Below are positions 34,429-43,700 of a stretch of DNA of 64,000 bases, piece by piece. Where the stretch lies: NCBI GenBank assembly GCA_047972265.1, contig JBKEAM010000031.1, positions 1 to 64,000 on the forward strand, given 5' to 3'. The stretch is from JAAYCI01 sp047972265 (GTDB lineage: Bacteria > Bacillota > Clostridia > Oscillospirales > Ruminococcaceae). Numbering within the stretch: position 1 is the first letter of the stretch; the number at the start of each line of letters is the position of its first letter. A program made the position numbers and the translations under genes. The notes beneath the pieces were generated by a model that saw only the letters and a program-made list of their open reading frames with translations, was not told the origin of the DNA and did no database searches.

Positions 34429-34917
34429 TTATTTTATAGCTTTAAGGTAAGGTAAAATTATTTTCAAAAAATTGAACGCGTCACGCTTAGGTCCGGTTCT
34501 GTAATAAGCCGCAACTTGAATAATTGCAGATATAAGTGTAAGAAGTAAAGGAAACAGCATAAGAATTCCAGAACTCTCAAAAGAACCTGCTATTAAAAAA
34601 GAAAGTATAGACAAAAAAGCAATAAAACAGGCGCCTAAATTTACGAAAAATGTCACTATATTATCTGGGTGGTCATATCGTGCTATATAGCTTTCGGCGT
34701 CCGGAATAATGTTGTTAATGATAGTATCTTCCGTAGGAATTCTATCTATAATTTCTTTGATCAATTCTTTTGTTTTACTGAACTCCGTTTTATACTTTCT
34801 CTCCTCTTTCCAGAAGTAGGATTCCTCACGTTTCAAGTCCTCAAAAGATAATATTTTTGCTTTGCTAGGTAATTCATCTTTAAGTATCTGCACTTCTTTT
34901 TTTTTCTCAACATCCAC
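34429..34917 (-). CDS. Two-helix membrane protein at the prophage edge (candidate moron)
   Basis: 162 residues from a GTG with GGGGAG nine bases upstream; a TTG at 34926 touches that site and is less likely. Charged coiled N-half (EDLKREESYFWKEERK), then two membrane helices (TFFVNLGACFIAFLSILSFL and LMLFPLLLTLISAIIQVAAY) and a basic end. A/T-rich unlike the late genes, opposite in direction, between holin and attR, and has its own promoter space. Such genes often change the lysogen, for example superinfection exclusion; the function here is unknown. Confidence 0.7.
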   Translation of the reverse strand: MDVEKKKEVQILKDELPSKAKILSFEDLKREESYFWKEERKYKTEFSKTKELIKEIIDRIPTEDTIINNIIPDAESYIARYDHPDNIVTFFVNLGACFIAFLSILSFLIAGSFESSGILMLFPLLLTLISAIIQVAAYYRTGPKRDAFNFLKIILPYLKAIK

Positions 34918-35091
34918 TTTACACAACTCCCCATAAAATCAATTTAATAGTTCATAAGATATATAATATCATAAAAGAGGTTTCCCGAAAAATGAATAAT
35001 TGAATTATATATTGCAAAAAAAACGTAAATCATCCCGCACGACTAAAAACCCTCGTGAAAACAACATTTTTTCGCGTAACCGCGGGACGTT

Positions 35092-35108
35092 TCCGGCCCC
35101 CGCAACCA
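35092..35108. other. attR core
   Basis: Exact 17-base copy of the tRNA-fMet 3' end. Seven bases upstream ends the right attP arm (35074-35084), the inverted copy of 94-104. Phage DNA ends here; host DNA begins with the tRNA terminator at 35112. The gap 34927-35091 otherwise holds A/T-rich leader of the moron and the alternate integrase 3' end on the minus strand (stop at 35030-35032). Confidence 0.9.
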
Positions 35109-35111
35109 CAA

Positions 35112-35153
35112 AAATTCGCTTAGAATCGTAAGATTCTAAGCGAATTTTTTTTT
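35112..35153 (+). terminator. Original tRNA-fMet terminator, displaced by the prophage
   Basis: A perfect 16-base-pair stem (35112-35127 with 35132-35147), GTAA loop and a nine-T run. In the empty chromosome it would follow the tRNA by three bases. It now lies 35 kb away. Confidence 0.88.
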
Positions 35154-35213
35154 GCTGTGAACACCCGAAAATGGGTGTCGGGTGTTCATTTAGATTTGGA
35201 ATGCCATGATGGA

Positions 35214-35242
35214 TTGCCGTATTACTATAATTTAAGTATAAT
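35214..35242 (+). promoter_or_regulatory. Promoter of the restriction-modification operon
   Basis: TTGCCG (35214-35219), 17-base spacer, TATAAT (35237-35242); a second TATAAT lies at 35226. Upstream is an inverted repeat gaacaccc (35159-35166)/gggtgttc (35180-35187). No controller-protein gene is seen. Confidence 0.55.
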
Positions 35243-35279
35243 GGAAATATGTTAATGAAGGATCGAGAGAGGGCATCAT

Positions 35280-36254
35280 ATGACCAGTAAAGCCATTAGC
35301 GTAGGGGAACAATTAGCTTTTGATGTTCCCGATGGAAATACAACTTTTTCAATTGACGATTCCATACTCTACAAAGAAACTATGGAAAATAAAACATATC
35401 ATCCACAATATGTTCGCAAGAATGGTCTTTTATTTAAGGATAACAGTTTAGAACTCCTTAAAAGGATGAAGAGCGGTTCGGTGAACTTAATTTTTGCGGA
35501 TCCGCCATATAATATCAAAAAAGCAGATTGGGACAAATTCGAATCCCAAGAAGAATATATCAAATGGTCTATAGAGTGGATTAAAGAAGCTTCTCGTATT
35601 TTAACTGATTGTGGCACATTATACATCTGCGGGTTTTCAGAAATATTAGCAGATTTAAAGCACCCAGCAATGAAGTATTTTAACGGCTGTAAATGGTTGA
35701 TTTGGTATTATCGCAATAAAGCAAATCTGGGTAATGATTGGGGGCGTTCACATGAAAGTCTTTTACATTTACGAAAGTCAAAAAGATTTACATTAAATGT
35801 TGATGACATCCGAGTGCCCTACGGTGCGCATACATTAAAATATCCCGTGCACCCACAAGCTGATACTAGCCAATATGCCAATGGAAAAGCAAAAAAAGAT
35901 ACTTGGACCCCACATCCAATGGGAGCTAAACCGAAAGACGTATTAGAAATTCCGACAACTTGCAATGGCATGGAAGAAAAAACGCCTCACCCAACACAAA
36001 AACCTGAAGAATTATTACGTAAAATCATAATGGCATCAAGCAATAGTGGTGATATTGTGTTAGATCCTTTTTCCGGTTCGGGCACCTCTTTGGTTGTGGC
36101 GGAGCAACTGGGTAGAATGTGGATTGGCTGCGATCAAAATTCCGAGTACAATGGGTGGGCTATCCATAGGATCGACAATGCTCTACAAAAAAATAAAGAA
36201 GAATGGATAGCTTTTGATAGGGCAAATAAAGAAAGGAGAGAATCCATACGATGA
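35280..36254 (+). CDS. DNA methyltransferase of a type II R-M system (beta class, probably N6-adenine)
   Basis: 324 residues. Catalytic motif IV FADPPYNIK (residues 74-77) comes before the SAM motif DPFSGSGTS (~262-270) with HPTQKP at ~237, giving beta-class order. DPPY favours adenine over cytosine. It protects the host from the nuclease encoded next. Ribosome site GAGAGAGG. Overlaps the nuclease gene by ATGA. A/T-richer than the prophage. Confidence 0.92.
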   Translation: MTSKAISVGEQLAFDVPDGNTTFSIDDSILYKETMENKTYHPQYVRKNGLLFKDNSLELLKRMKSGSVNLIFADPPYNIKKADWDKFESQEEYIKWSIEWIKEASRILTDCGTLYICGFSEILADLKHPAMKYFNGCKWLIWYYRNKANLGNDWGRSHESLLHLRKSKRFTLNVDDIRVPYGAHTLKYPVHPQADTSQYANGKAKKDTWTPHPMGAKPKDVLEIPTTCNGMEEKTPHPTQKPEELLRKIIMASSNSGDIVLDPFSGSGTSLVVAEQLGRMWIGCDQNSEYNGWAIHRIDNALQKNKEEWIAFDRANKERRESIR

Positions 36255-37159
36255 TTTTGTCACAGTTGATGGAATATGCCTTAGATAAAACAAATTTTCT
36301 TTCGGTCGATGACTATTCTACGTTTTGCGAGAATTATTTGGAGTATATCTATAACAACTTGCAGGCTGTCATAGTATCTAAGAACGAAAATCACTACAGA
36401 TTTTTTCAATACAAAGAAGATGGCGATTACAACATAACGAGGCCAATCAACAGTAATCTCTATTACAGTGCAGACACATTTCATCAAGCAAGGGATAACT
36501 TTAAATATATTCTTAAGAACCTGGCCGAAACAAGCGGCAATGCTGAAGTGAGAGCAATAATTAACAATTATATTTACACTGTTCAACAATCAATCGGCGC
36601 CGCATTAGACGGCCTACCTGCTGGACAAAGTAACTTTGCTCGAAAAATCAATGGTGATTTATTTGAGAGATATATTCGATTGCTTTTGATAGAGATAGGA
36701 GTTCCTGTGCGTGAGGGCACTATTAAAATTCCCGTTGAAGTAGATGGTGAAGATTTATTTACCATGTCCTATCAGCACGACTTAATTATTGAGGAAAATC
36801 GTGAAGTACATGCTATCGGTTCTGTGAAGACATCAAGTAAAGATCGAATAGATAACATTTTCATTGACAAGTTTTTGTACAATCGGTTGACGGATTGTAA
36901 GACCCCGCACTTTGCGGTTTTTTTAAATGATGTACAAAGAAAAGGCAAAGAACCAAATTATGGTGTAAATGCCACTTTCCTGACTGGTCACTTTAAAGGA
37001 TACACTGTCAAACTTAATCCGTTGGATGGAGTTTACTATTGTGACATCCGGCCGAACATGATTACTGATTCTCTTTTAAGCGCACATATTAAAACACTAG
37101 ATCATTTTTTTGAGGATGTTTGGAGTTTTTGCAGCAAGCCGGGCGCAAAGAAAGTTTGA
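36251..37159 (+). CDS. Type II restriction endonuclease partner
   Basis: 302 residues, translationally coupled to the methyltransferase. A PD-(D/E)xK-like core is visible: Asp177 in YQHDLIIEE and Ser-Val-Lys at 191-193 in AIGSVKTSSKDR. N-terminal 130 residues are helical. It would cut unmethylated DNA at the site of its partner. The recognition site cannot be deduced. It resides on the host side of attR. Confidence 0.82.
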   Translation: MILSQLMEYALDKTNFLSVDDYSTFCENYLEYIYNNLQAVIVSKNENHYRFFQYKEDGDYNITRPINSNLYYSADTFHQARDNFKYILKNLAETSGNAEVRAIINNYIYTVQQSIGAALDGLPAGQSNFARKINGDLFERYIRLLLIEIGVPVREGTIKIPVEVDGEDLFTMSYQHDLIIEENREVHAIGSVKTSSKDRIDNIFIDKFLYNRLTDCKTPHFAVFLNDVQRKGKEPNYGVNATFLTGHFKGYTVKLNPLDGVYYCDIRPNMITDSLLSAHIKTLDHFFEDVWSFCSKPGAKKV

Positions 37160-37208
37160 CTCGTGTAGTATGATTCTAAATGAGCCTTTGACTTAATTTC
37201 AAGATATT

Positions 37209-37385
37209 CTACAAAAATTCCGCTTCCGTTGTATTCGCACTCTGTATGGCGTGGGCGTAAACCTTAGTAGTTGTGGCCGTTGACGTATGACCCCGCTACT
37301 CCAGCAATGGCAGTAAGCGGTACCCCACCCGCAATTTGTAGTGTAGCATTGGTGTAATACGAGAAATGACTGGAAATTCTCCGTA
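37209..37385 (-). pseudogene. Tyrosine integrase remnant
   Basis: On the minus strand one frame reads NATLQIAGGVPLTAIAGVAG and, after a frameshift, another reads GHTSTATTTKVYAHAIQSAN and ends TEAEFL-stop. Together this is the C-terminus of a phage-type tyrosine recombinase, including the GH(T) region and catalytic Tyr in KVYAHA. Only this end remains and the preceding R-H-T box is also disturbed. It points to an older element next to the same tRNA. Confidence 0.8.
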
Positions 37386-37449
37386 GGTTGCTCGCAATAT
37401 AAATCATCCCTTTTGCATAACAGCCGTAAAATAAAAACCAGATAAGCAA

Positions 37450-37484
37450 TAAAAGCATTGCGGAATTTTCCGCAATGCTTTTAT
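37450..37484. terminator. Bidirectional terminator
   Basis: taaaagcattgcgg... stem (37450-37463) with 37470-37483, A-rich on one side and T-rich on the other. Lies between the integrase remnant and the end of the MerR gene. Confidence 0.75.
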
Positions 37485-37550
37485 ATTTAAAGGCTTTTTT
37501 GCTTATATTTCTCTTTGCAAGCGGCACACAACAAACACCTTGGCACCAGT

Positions 37551-38015
37551 TTAACCAGCCACAGGTTTATTTTCTGCGCTCATTTTACGCTTGGTTTCGC
37601 GGTATTGCTCCGGTATTTCCTCAGGCTTCATATTTTCTGGCACCTTTGTTGTCCCCAACTTTTTTGCAGTTTCGTAGTACCAACATTTATACTCAATTAC
37701 ATTTAAGGTTTCCTGCAACTCCAGCATCTGCTGTTTTACCACTTTGCGTTGGTTATAAAATAGCTGAAGCCTCTCATCTATAGTTTCGTCCCCCTGTATT
37801 GTCATCTCAATAAAGGCTCGGATATCCTTAATTTGCATGCCGGTCTTTTTTAAGCAATCAACAATCAACAACCATTCGTAATCTTTTTCGGTAAAAATGC
37901 GCATCCCGCCGTCCGAGCGCTGCACAAACGGCAGCAAGCCCTGTTTATCATAAAACCGAAGTGTAGACGGCGCCACACAAAGCAGTTTAGCCATTTCTCC
38001 TACTGTATAAAACAT
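37551..38015 (-). CDS. MerR-family regulator
   Basis: 154 residues. MerR helix-turn-helix plus wing at 1-70 (YTVGEMAKLLCVAPSTLRFYD, DGGMRIFTEKDYEWLL), then the dimer helix (QRKVVKQQMLELQETLNVIEY). No extra C-terminal metal-binding cysteine set, so an aldehyde- or redox-sensing AdhR/NmlR-like type is likely. It is divergent from the cupin/dehydrogenase genes and probably controls them. Confidence 0.9.
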   Translation of the reverse strand: MFYTVGEMAKLLCVAPSTLRFYDKQGLLPFVQRSDGGMRIFTEKDYEWLLIVDCLKKTGMQIKDIRAFIEMTIQGDETIDERLQLFYNQRKVVKQQMLELQETLNVIEYKCWYYETAKKLGTTKVPENMKPEEIPEQYRETKRKMSAENKPVAG

Positions 38016-38055
38016 CCTGTTTCTCCTATATAATTTTACAAATTTTAAAAAACGC

Positions 38056-38086
38056 TTGACTTGAAGTTGAGTTTAACTTATAGAAT
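38056..38086 (+). promoter_or_regulatory. MerR-type promoter and operator
   Basis: TTGACT (38056-38061), 19-base spacer, TAGAAT (38081-38086). The long spacer holds the dyad AAGTT (38064-38068)/AACTT (38075-38079). Overlong spacers with a central dyad are the hallmark of MerR-activated promoters. It reads into the cupin gene. Confidence 0.8.
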
Positions 38087-38155
38087 ATGCTTTAGGCAGT
38101 ATTAGCATAGCAAAAAGGGTATTTACTGTCAACAAAGTTAAGGGAGGCGAAAGAA

Positions 38156-38563
38156 ATAAACACAAAGGAATTAAGCGTATTTTCTGTTGGAGATAAAAAC
38201 AAAGCCTTTGAAAAATACTTTACAGGCCAAAGTTACCTTACAATACTTTCTACCCAGCAATTAGGGATTGGCAACGTGACTTTTGAGCCGGGCTGCCGCA
38301 ACAACTGGCACATTCATCACGCAAAGCAGGGTGGTGGCCAAATTTTACTTATTACGGCGGGGCGGGGCTACTACCAGCAATGGGGCAGCCCGGTACAAAA
38401 TCTGCTGCCCGGGGATGTTGTAAATATCCCCGCCAATGTAAAGCATTGGCATGGCGCTGCACCAAACAGCTGGTTTCAGCACATCGCTATTGAGGTACCG
38501 GGTGTTGAAACCAAAACCGAATGGTGCGAACCTGTACAGGACGAAGAATATTATACCTTATAA
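38156..38563 (+). CDS. Cupin protein, apparent ATA start
   Basis: 135 residues if started at ATA 38156. AGGGAGG lies nine bases before this codon and the frame (NTKELSVFSVGDKNKAFEKY) matches the usual N-terminus of this cupin family. The only later start, GTG 38276, would remove a third of the protein including the first beta strands. Metal ligands HIHHAKQ and HWHG are present. Such cupins accompany carboxymuconolactone decarboxylase-like and dehydrogenase genes. The start is either a mutated ATG or a rare start codon. Confidence 0.8.
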   Translation: MNTKELSVFSVGDKNKAFEKYFTGQSYLTILSTQQLGIGNVTFEPGCRNNWHIHHAKQGGGQILLITAGRGYYQQWGSPVQNLLPGDVVNIPANVKHWHGAAPNSWFQHIAIEVPGVETKTEWCEPVQDEEYYTL

Positions 38564-38584
38564 GGATTAAAGGAGAAAAACAAT

Positions 38585-39751
38585 ATGTTAGGAAATTTTA
38601 GCTACAGCAACCCCACAAAACTTTACTTTGGAGAGAATGCACTGGATGCCCTAAACGAAGAACTGCCAAAATACGGCAAAAATGTGTTGCTGGTTTACGG
38701 GGGCGGCTCGATTAAAAAGAACGGGATTTACGACAGTGTTGTACAGATTTTAAAGGCCAATGGCAAAGAGATTTTTGAGAATGATGGCGTTATGCCAAAC
38801 CCCACCGTAGAAAAACTGTATGAGGGATGCCAGCGCGCAAAAGAGGGCAAGGTGGATTTTATTTTAGCGGTTGGGGGCGGCTCTGTGTGCGACTACGCAA
38901 AGGCCGTATCAGTCTCTGCCCATTGTAAAACAGACCCTTGGGAAAAATATTACCTAAATATGGAAGATGTCGACAACCAGATTATTCCGGTAGGCTGTGT
39001 TTTAACCATGGTGGGCACTGGCTCCGAGATGAACGGCGGCTCTGTTATTACCAACCACCAGCAAAAACTAAAAATAGGCCATGTGTTTGGAGACAATGTT
39101 TTCCCAAAATTCTCTATCCTTAACCCCGCATTTACCCTTACTCTGCCGCAATACCAAATGACAGCGGGCTTTTTTGACATTATGTCTCATATACTAGAAC
39201 AATACTTTTCGGGAGAAGACGATAACACCTCCGACTATATCAGTGAGGGGCTGTTAAAATCCCTCATTCATTCCTCCCGCATTGCGGTTAAAGACCCCGG
39301 CAACTACGAGGCGCGCAGCAACATTATGTGGATTGCCACATGGGCGCTGAACACGCTTGTTTCAAAAGGCAAAAGCACCGATTGGATGGTGCATATGATA
39401 GGCCAGTCTGTAGGTGCCTATACAGACGCTACCCACGGCATGACACTCGCGGCAGTATCTATGCCCTATTACCGCTTAATTATGCCCTACGGCCTTGCTA
39501 AATTTAAGCGATACGCCATTACGGTTTGGAGCATTAACCCCGATGGTAAAACCGATACCGAAATTGCTGCTGCCGGTTTAAACGCAATGCAAGCATGGAT
39601 GACCGAAATTGGCCTAGTTATGAATGCAAGCCAGCTTGGTGTTACCGAAGAAATGCTGGAAGGAATTGCAAAAAGCTCTTTTATTTTGGAGGGTGGATAC
39701 AAGATTTTAACGCAACAGGAAATTGTAGACATTTTAAAGGAGAGCATGTAA
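38585..39751 (+). CDS. Iron-containing alcohol dehydrogenase
   Basis: 388 residues, group III Fe-ADH of the butanol-dehydrogenase/YqhD kind. NAD(P) site VYGGGSIKKNG and VGGGSVCDYAKA; metal ligands in the GFFDIMSHILEQYF region and in HMIGQSVGAYTDATHG. Reduces aldehydes to alcohols in the cytosol. Next to a MerR regulator it probably detoxifies reactive aldehydes. AAAGGAG precedes the ATG; the next gene follows the stop directly. Confidence 0.93.
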   Translation: MLGNFSYSNPTKLYFGENALDALNEELPKYGKNVLLVYGGGSIKKNGIYDSVVQILKANGKEIFENDGVMPNPTVEKLYEGCQRAKEGKVDFILAVGGGSVCDYAKAVSVSAHCKTDPWEKYYLNMEDVDNQIIPVGCVLTMVGTGSEMNGGSVITNHQQKLKIGHVFGDNVFPKFSILNPAFTLTLPQYQMTAGFFDIMSHILEQYFSGEDDNTSDYISEGLLKSLIHSSRIAVKDPGNYEARSNIMWIATWALNTLVSKGKSTDWMVHMIGQSVGAYTDATHGMTLAAVSMPYYRLIMPYGLAKFKRYAITVWSINPDGKTDTEIAAAGLNAMQAWMTEIGLVMNASQLGVTEEMLEGIAKSSFILEGGYKILTQQEIVDILKESM

Positions 39752-40072
39752 ATGGCAGATAAAGTAACTGCCGGGCGGGATACCCTAGGAGGATTTGCGC
39801 CCAAATTTGCCGAGTTAAACGACGATGTACTTTTTGGCGATATTTGGCAGCGTACCAATCAACTTTCGGCTCGTGACAGAAGCATTGTTACGGTTACATC
39901 ACTTATGGCAAGCGGCGTATTAGATGGTTCTTTACAATACCACATTGCAAAAGCAAAAGAAAACGGTGTGACAAAACAAGAAATGGCCGAAATTTTAACG
40001 CACGCCGCCTTTTATGCCGGATGGCCCAAAGCATGGGCTGCTTTTAGGTACGCAAAAGACATTTATAAATAG
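39752..40072 (+). CDS. Carboxymuconolactone decarboxylase family protein
   Basis: 106 residues, all-helical CMD fold: LSARDRSIVTVTSLMASGV and THAAFYAGWPKAWAAF. AhpD-like cysteine pairs are absent, so peroxidase-type redox activity is unlikely. Starts at the base after the dehydrogenase stop, so one operon. Confidence 0.9.
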   Translation: MADKVTAGRDTLGGFAPKFAELNDDVLFGDIWQRTNQLSARDRSIVTVTSLMASGVLDGSLQYHIAKAKENGVTKQEMAEILTHAAFYAGWPKAWAAFRYAKDIYK

Positions 40073-40151
40073 TAAACTCTTTTAGAGTGCTATCTTTTAC
40101 TGCTTTATTTTTTTACAATTTGCCTGTACGTTATTTTTAAGGAGAATATTT

Positions 40152-40634
40152 ATGAGCAAAATATTGGTGGCTTATTTTTCTGCCAGCGGGGTAACCGCCG
40201 GTGTTGCCAAAACCTTGGCCCAAGCCGCAAACGCCGATTTATACGAAATTAAACCCCAAATACCCTATACCGATGCAGATTTAAACTGGAACAACAAACA
40301 ATCCCGCAGCTATACAGAAATGCACACACCTTCCTTTAGGCCACCAATAATAGCCGATAACGCCAATGTTGCACAGTATGATGTTCTGTTTTTGGGTTTT
40401 CCCATTTGGTGGTATATTGCCCCCACCATTGTAAACAGCTTTTTAGAAAAGTACGATTTTGCCGGAAAGGTAATAATTCCTTTCGCCACCTCCGGCGGCA
40501 GCGGCTTTGGCCGCACTGTAGAGTCGTTAAAACCTTCGGCCAGCAGCAGTGCCACTTGGAAGGATGGCAAAATTTTAAGTATACGCACAAGCAATACCGA
40601 TTTATCCGCTTGGGTTAAATCTCTTAATTTGTAA
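40152..40634 (+). CDS. Flavodoxin
   Basis: 160 residues. FMN phosphate loop AYFSASGVTAGVA at the N-terminus, LGFPIWWYIAPTIVNSFL and TSGGSGFGRTVESL in later loops, as in flavodoxin_4 proteins. Carries electrons for reductases in the stress cluster. AAGGAG upstream of the ATG. A convergent terminator follows. Confidence 0.93.
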   Translation: MSKILVAYFSASGVTAGVAKTLAQAANADLYEIKPQIPYTDADLNWNNKQSRSYTEMHTPSFRPPIIADNANVAQYDVLFLGFPIWWYIAPTIVNSFLEKYDFAGKVIIPFATSGGSGFGRTVESLKPSASSSATWKDGKILSIRTSNTDLSAWVKSLNL

Positions 40635-40665
40635 TGGCATCGCCGTAAATACGCCTTATACAAAC

Positions 40666-40708
40666 AAAGGCCAGACCGCATCAACGACTTTGATGCGGTC
40701 TGGCCTTT
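40666..40708. terminator. Bidirectional terminator
   Basis: A perfect 19-base-pair stem (40666-40684 with 40690-40708), five-base loop, A run on the left and T on the right. Between convergent flavodoxin and surface-protein genes. Confidence 0.9.
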
Positions 40709-40718
40709 AATAAATATT

Positions 40719-43700
40719 TTACTCGTTTACTGTGCGTTTTTCATAGCCTTTATGATAGTAATTGTCATTTTCTTTTCTGTTGCTTTTACGGATAGCAAAT
40801 ATAGCAAAGATAATTTCTACCACAAGGAAGAGTATCATTAACAACGACCATTGGTCTACAAAAACCATAACGCGAGCCAGGTTTTGTGTAAGGAAAAAGG
40901 TTATTACGCCAAGGGCGGATGCTACGCCGGCCAATATTCTCCAAACCATTTTTCTGCCGCCCGTTTCTTGCTCATCATCCTCTTTGCTTTTACGCATAAA
41001 GCCAAATACAATTAATGCTGCTGCAAGCAGTACGCCCGAAACCGCGCTGATAAGATTTAAAAGCGCCCACTGAGAGGCATTGCCAGCCAACGGAGGCTGA
41101 GCTGGTGGTACTACAATGGTGCCACCAGCCGAATTTGAAGAGGAGGCGCTGCCGCCGGAGTTTGCAGACGATACAATGATGGAGCTATCTTGTTGAGAAG
41201 AGCTGGTGCTGCTTACTACTGTTGAAGAGCTAGATGCCCCAACTGCCCTCCACTGGGCATAAAGGCGAATATCAGAGCTGCCCATGGTTAAGCTCCCACC
41301 AGCGGCATAGCCTGTTCCGCTTCCGTTTGCGGCTGTGTTCCAGCCGGTAAACGAATAACCGCTGCGTGTGGGCACCGTACCTGTTAATACTACGGTTTGG
41401 CCCTGCAAATACCCTGCCTGATCGGGGATTTGGCTTGTTCCGTGCCCACCCCAGTTTACATCAAACATTACACGGTAAGATACAGAGGATCCTATTGTGT
41501 CAACTTCCCACTTTGCAAATATTGTGGTGTCGGCCGTAATGGTTTCTGCCGCAAAATCCCATGCGTTGGCAAAAGAATTTTCTTTATACCATCCTTTAAA
41601 AGAGTAGCCGGATTTCGTTGGGTCTTGGGGTTTTGCTACCAAATCGCCAGACAGCAATTTTTGAGAAGCAACGCTGCTACCGCCGTTGGTATTAAAGGTA
41701 ACGGTATATTGCTGCTCCCAGCTTGCGTACAAAGTAATATTTTTTGTTACCTTATTTGTGCTAAAGTTCCACTGGTTGCCGGCATCATCATACCATCCTG
41801 TAAATACATGGTTTTCCCAGCTGGGTGCGCCCGGGTTTTGGGCAACAGTGTTTTCTCTTACTGTTTGAGAGGGAATGGGGCTGCCCGTGGCACCATTTAA
41901 GTCAAACGATACAGTATACATAATGGGCATTACGGGCGTAAACTGTGCAGAATACCCCATTAATTTTCTGCTTAGTATAAGCTGAGGATCATTTTCATAT
42001 AAAGTTACTTCTGCATTTTCCGACCCAAAAGAGAGATTGGCTACTTGGTTTGCTACCATGGGGTTGCCTGTGGTACTGATTAATTTATCTAAATGCAGAT
42101 ACAATGCATTGGGGTCGTCCCCTTCTATATCGCTTCCAAAGGTAAACTTCTCTGCATTTTCCGCATTTAGGGGGATTTCGAAAGTATTACCCCCGGAGGC
42201 AATAGTAATTTTATAGCCTTTTCCAATGTTATCGGCAGAAGAAACAGGAAGATCAAAACCCAGTTTTAATACTCCATCTACAGCTACCGTTCCATTGGGC
42301 AGCGGCTCTTGCATCTCTACATACAGACCTCTTTGCGGATAGTAAAGCGCCTTGTTTTGGGGGTCCACACCGCTTTGAATGCTTACCGGAATAGTATAGT
42401 CGTATTCTGGATAAGTACCAAAACTGGCTGCCGGCACATTGTAGGTAAAGGTTGGGGCTGCATTATCATCAATATACAATTTGGCAAACAGGTTTTCGCC
42501 ATATTGGTTTTTTGCCTGCGTGATTAACGAACCATATGAACCCGTAAGGTTAACAGTAAAGGGTACATAAGAGAGAGTATCCAGCCCATTGTTCTTTACC
42601 AGATAGTTACCGCCCACCAAAACAGGATTACCGCTAGAACTACCAAAAAACAGGCGATCGGCTGCATCCACTTCAGCATACACGTTTGCATTTATTGTAG
42701 CGGTGCCATATACAATAGCGCGATAATTTTTTAGACGTATTTCTGTTTGATTGCCAATATCTGTAGTGGGCAATACCTCATAAGCACCTGTTTGCTCGTT
42801 TAGCGTAGCACCTATTAAAATTTTATTAAGAGTCCCATATCTCGAACCCCCAATTGCAATATCAACCGTATAATATTCGATAATACTGTATGGTGTATCC
42901 ATAGACAGGTCAATTTTGGCGCCTTTTTCTACTACAAGCTCTTTCATTGGCTTGCTGCTAACATTTCCGTAATTGCCAATTGCCACAACTACGTATGTTA
43001 CTGAGTGGACAGTGATGTTGGCAGTATTTCTTACCAACATTCTTTCAGTTGTAATGGTAGAATATGTACGACCTACAACACATCCCACAGAGCCAGTGGT
43101 AATGTCAACATCAATTTTCCCGCCAATATCTAAATACTTTGCATCGCCGCCTATAATCTGCCCAGTAGAACCTGTCCAATAATTTGTTATAGAAATTTGG
43201 CTTCCCGGTTCTGTGGTGAATTTTTCACTTATTTTGTCTGTAAATAAACCAGAATTGGGGAAGTACCTAATCCCTAATGTTACTCCATATTGATCCGATC
43301 TATATCGATCAATTAAAACATTGGAAGTACTTCTAACAACCATCTCATTTATATAAGAACTGTTTCCCCCCACTAAAGCATAGGGGCTGTAGGTAGCCGA
43401 AGCGTGTCCGGTCATTTTTACCGTTCCTACTATCTCAAAGCGCCCAATAGCAGCCAAATTGGAGGCACCAATAAATGTGCCTATCTGGGCATTAGCAAAA
43501 GTTATATCAACATTTCCCACAGTATAATTTTTAATTTCTGCTTCCAGTTGGCTGCCCATAAATACAGGCGATACATAACCGCCGCTATGGCTTTGGTTGT
43601 ATCCGGTAACAACGATATCATTTACAAACATATTTTGCACAACAGTTCCACTGTCACTTACAACAATTCCCAGTCTCCTGTTGTGCTTATTAGCCCCGCT

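Noticed and set aside
35092..35108. Possible second partial tRNA gene
   Set aside because: Only the 17 terminal bases match; no other tRNA arms precede it. It is the attR repeat.
35280..37159. R-M system as part of the prophage
   Set aside because: It lies outside the attR core, beyond the native tRNA terminator, and differs in base composition.
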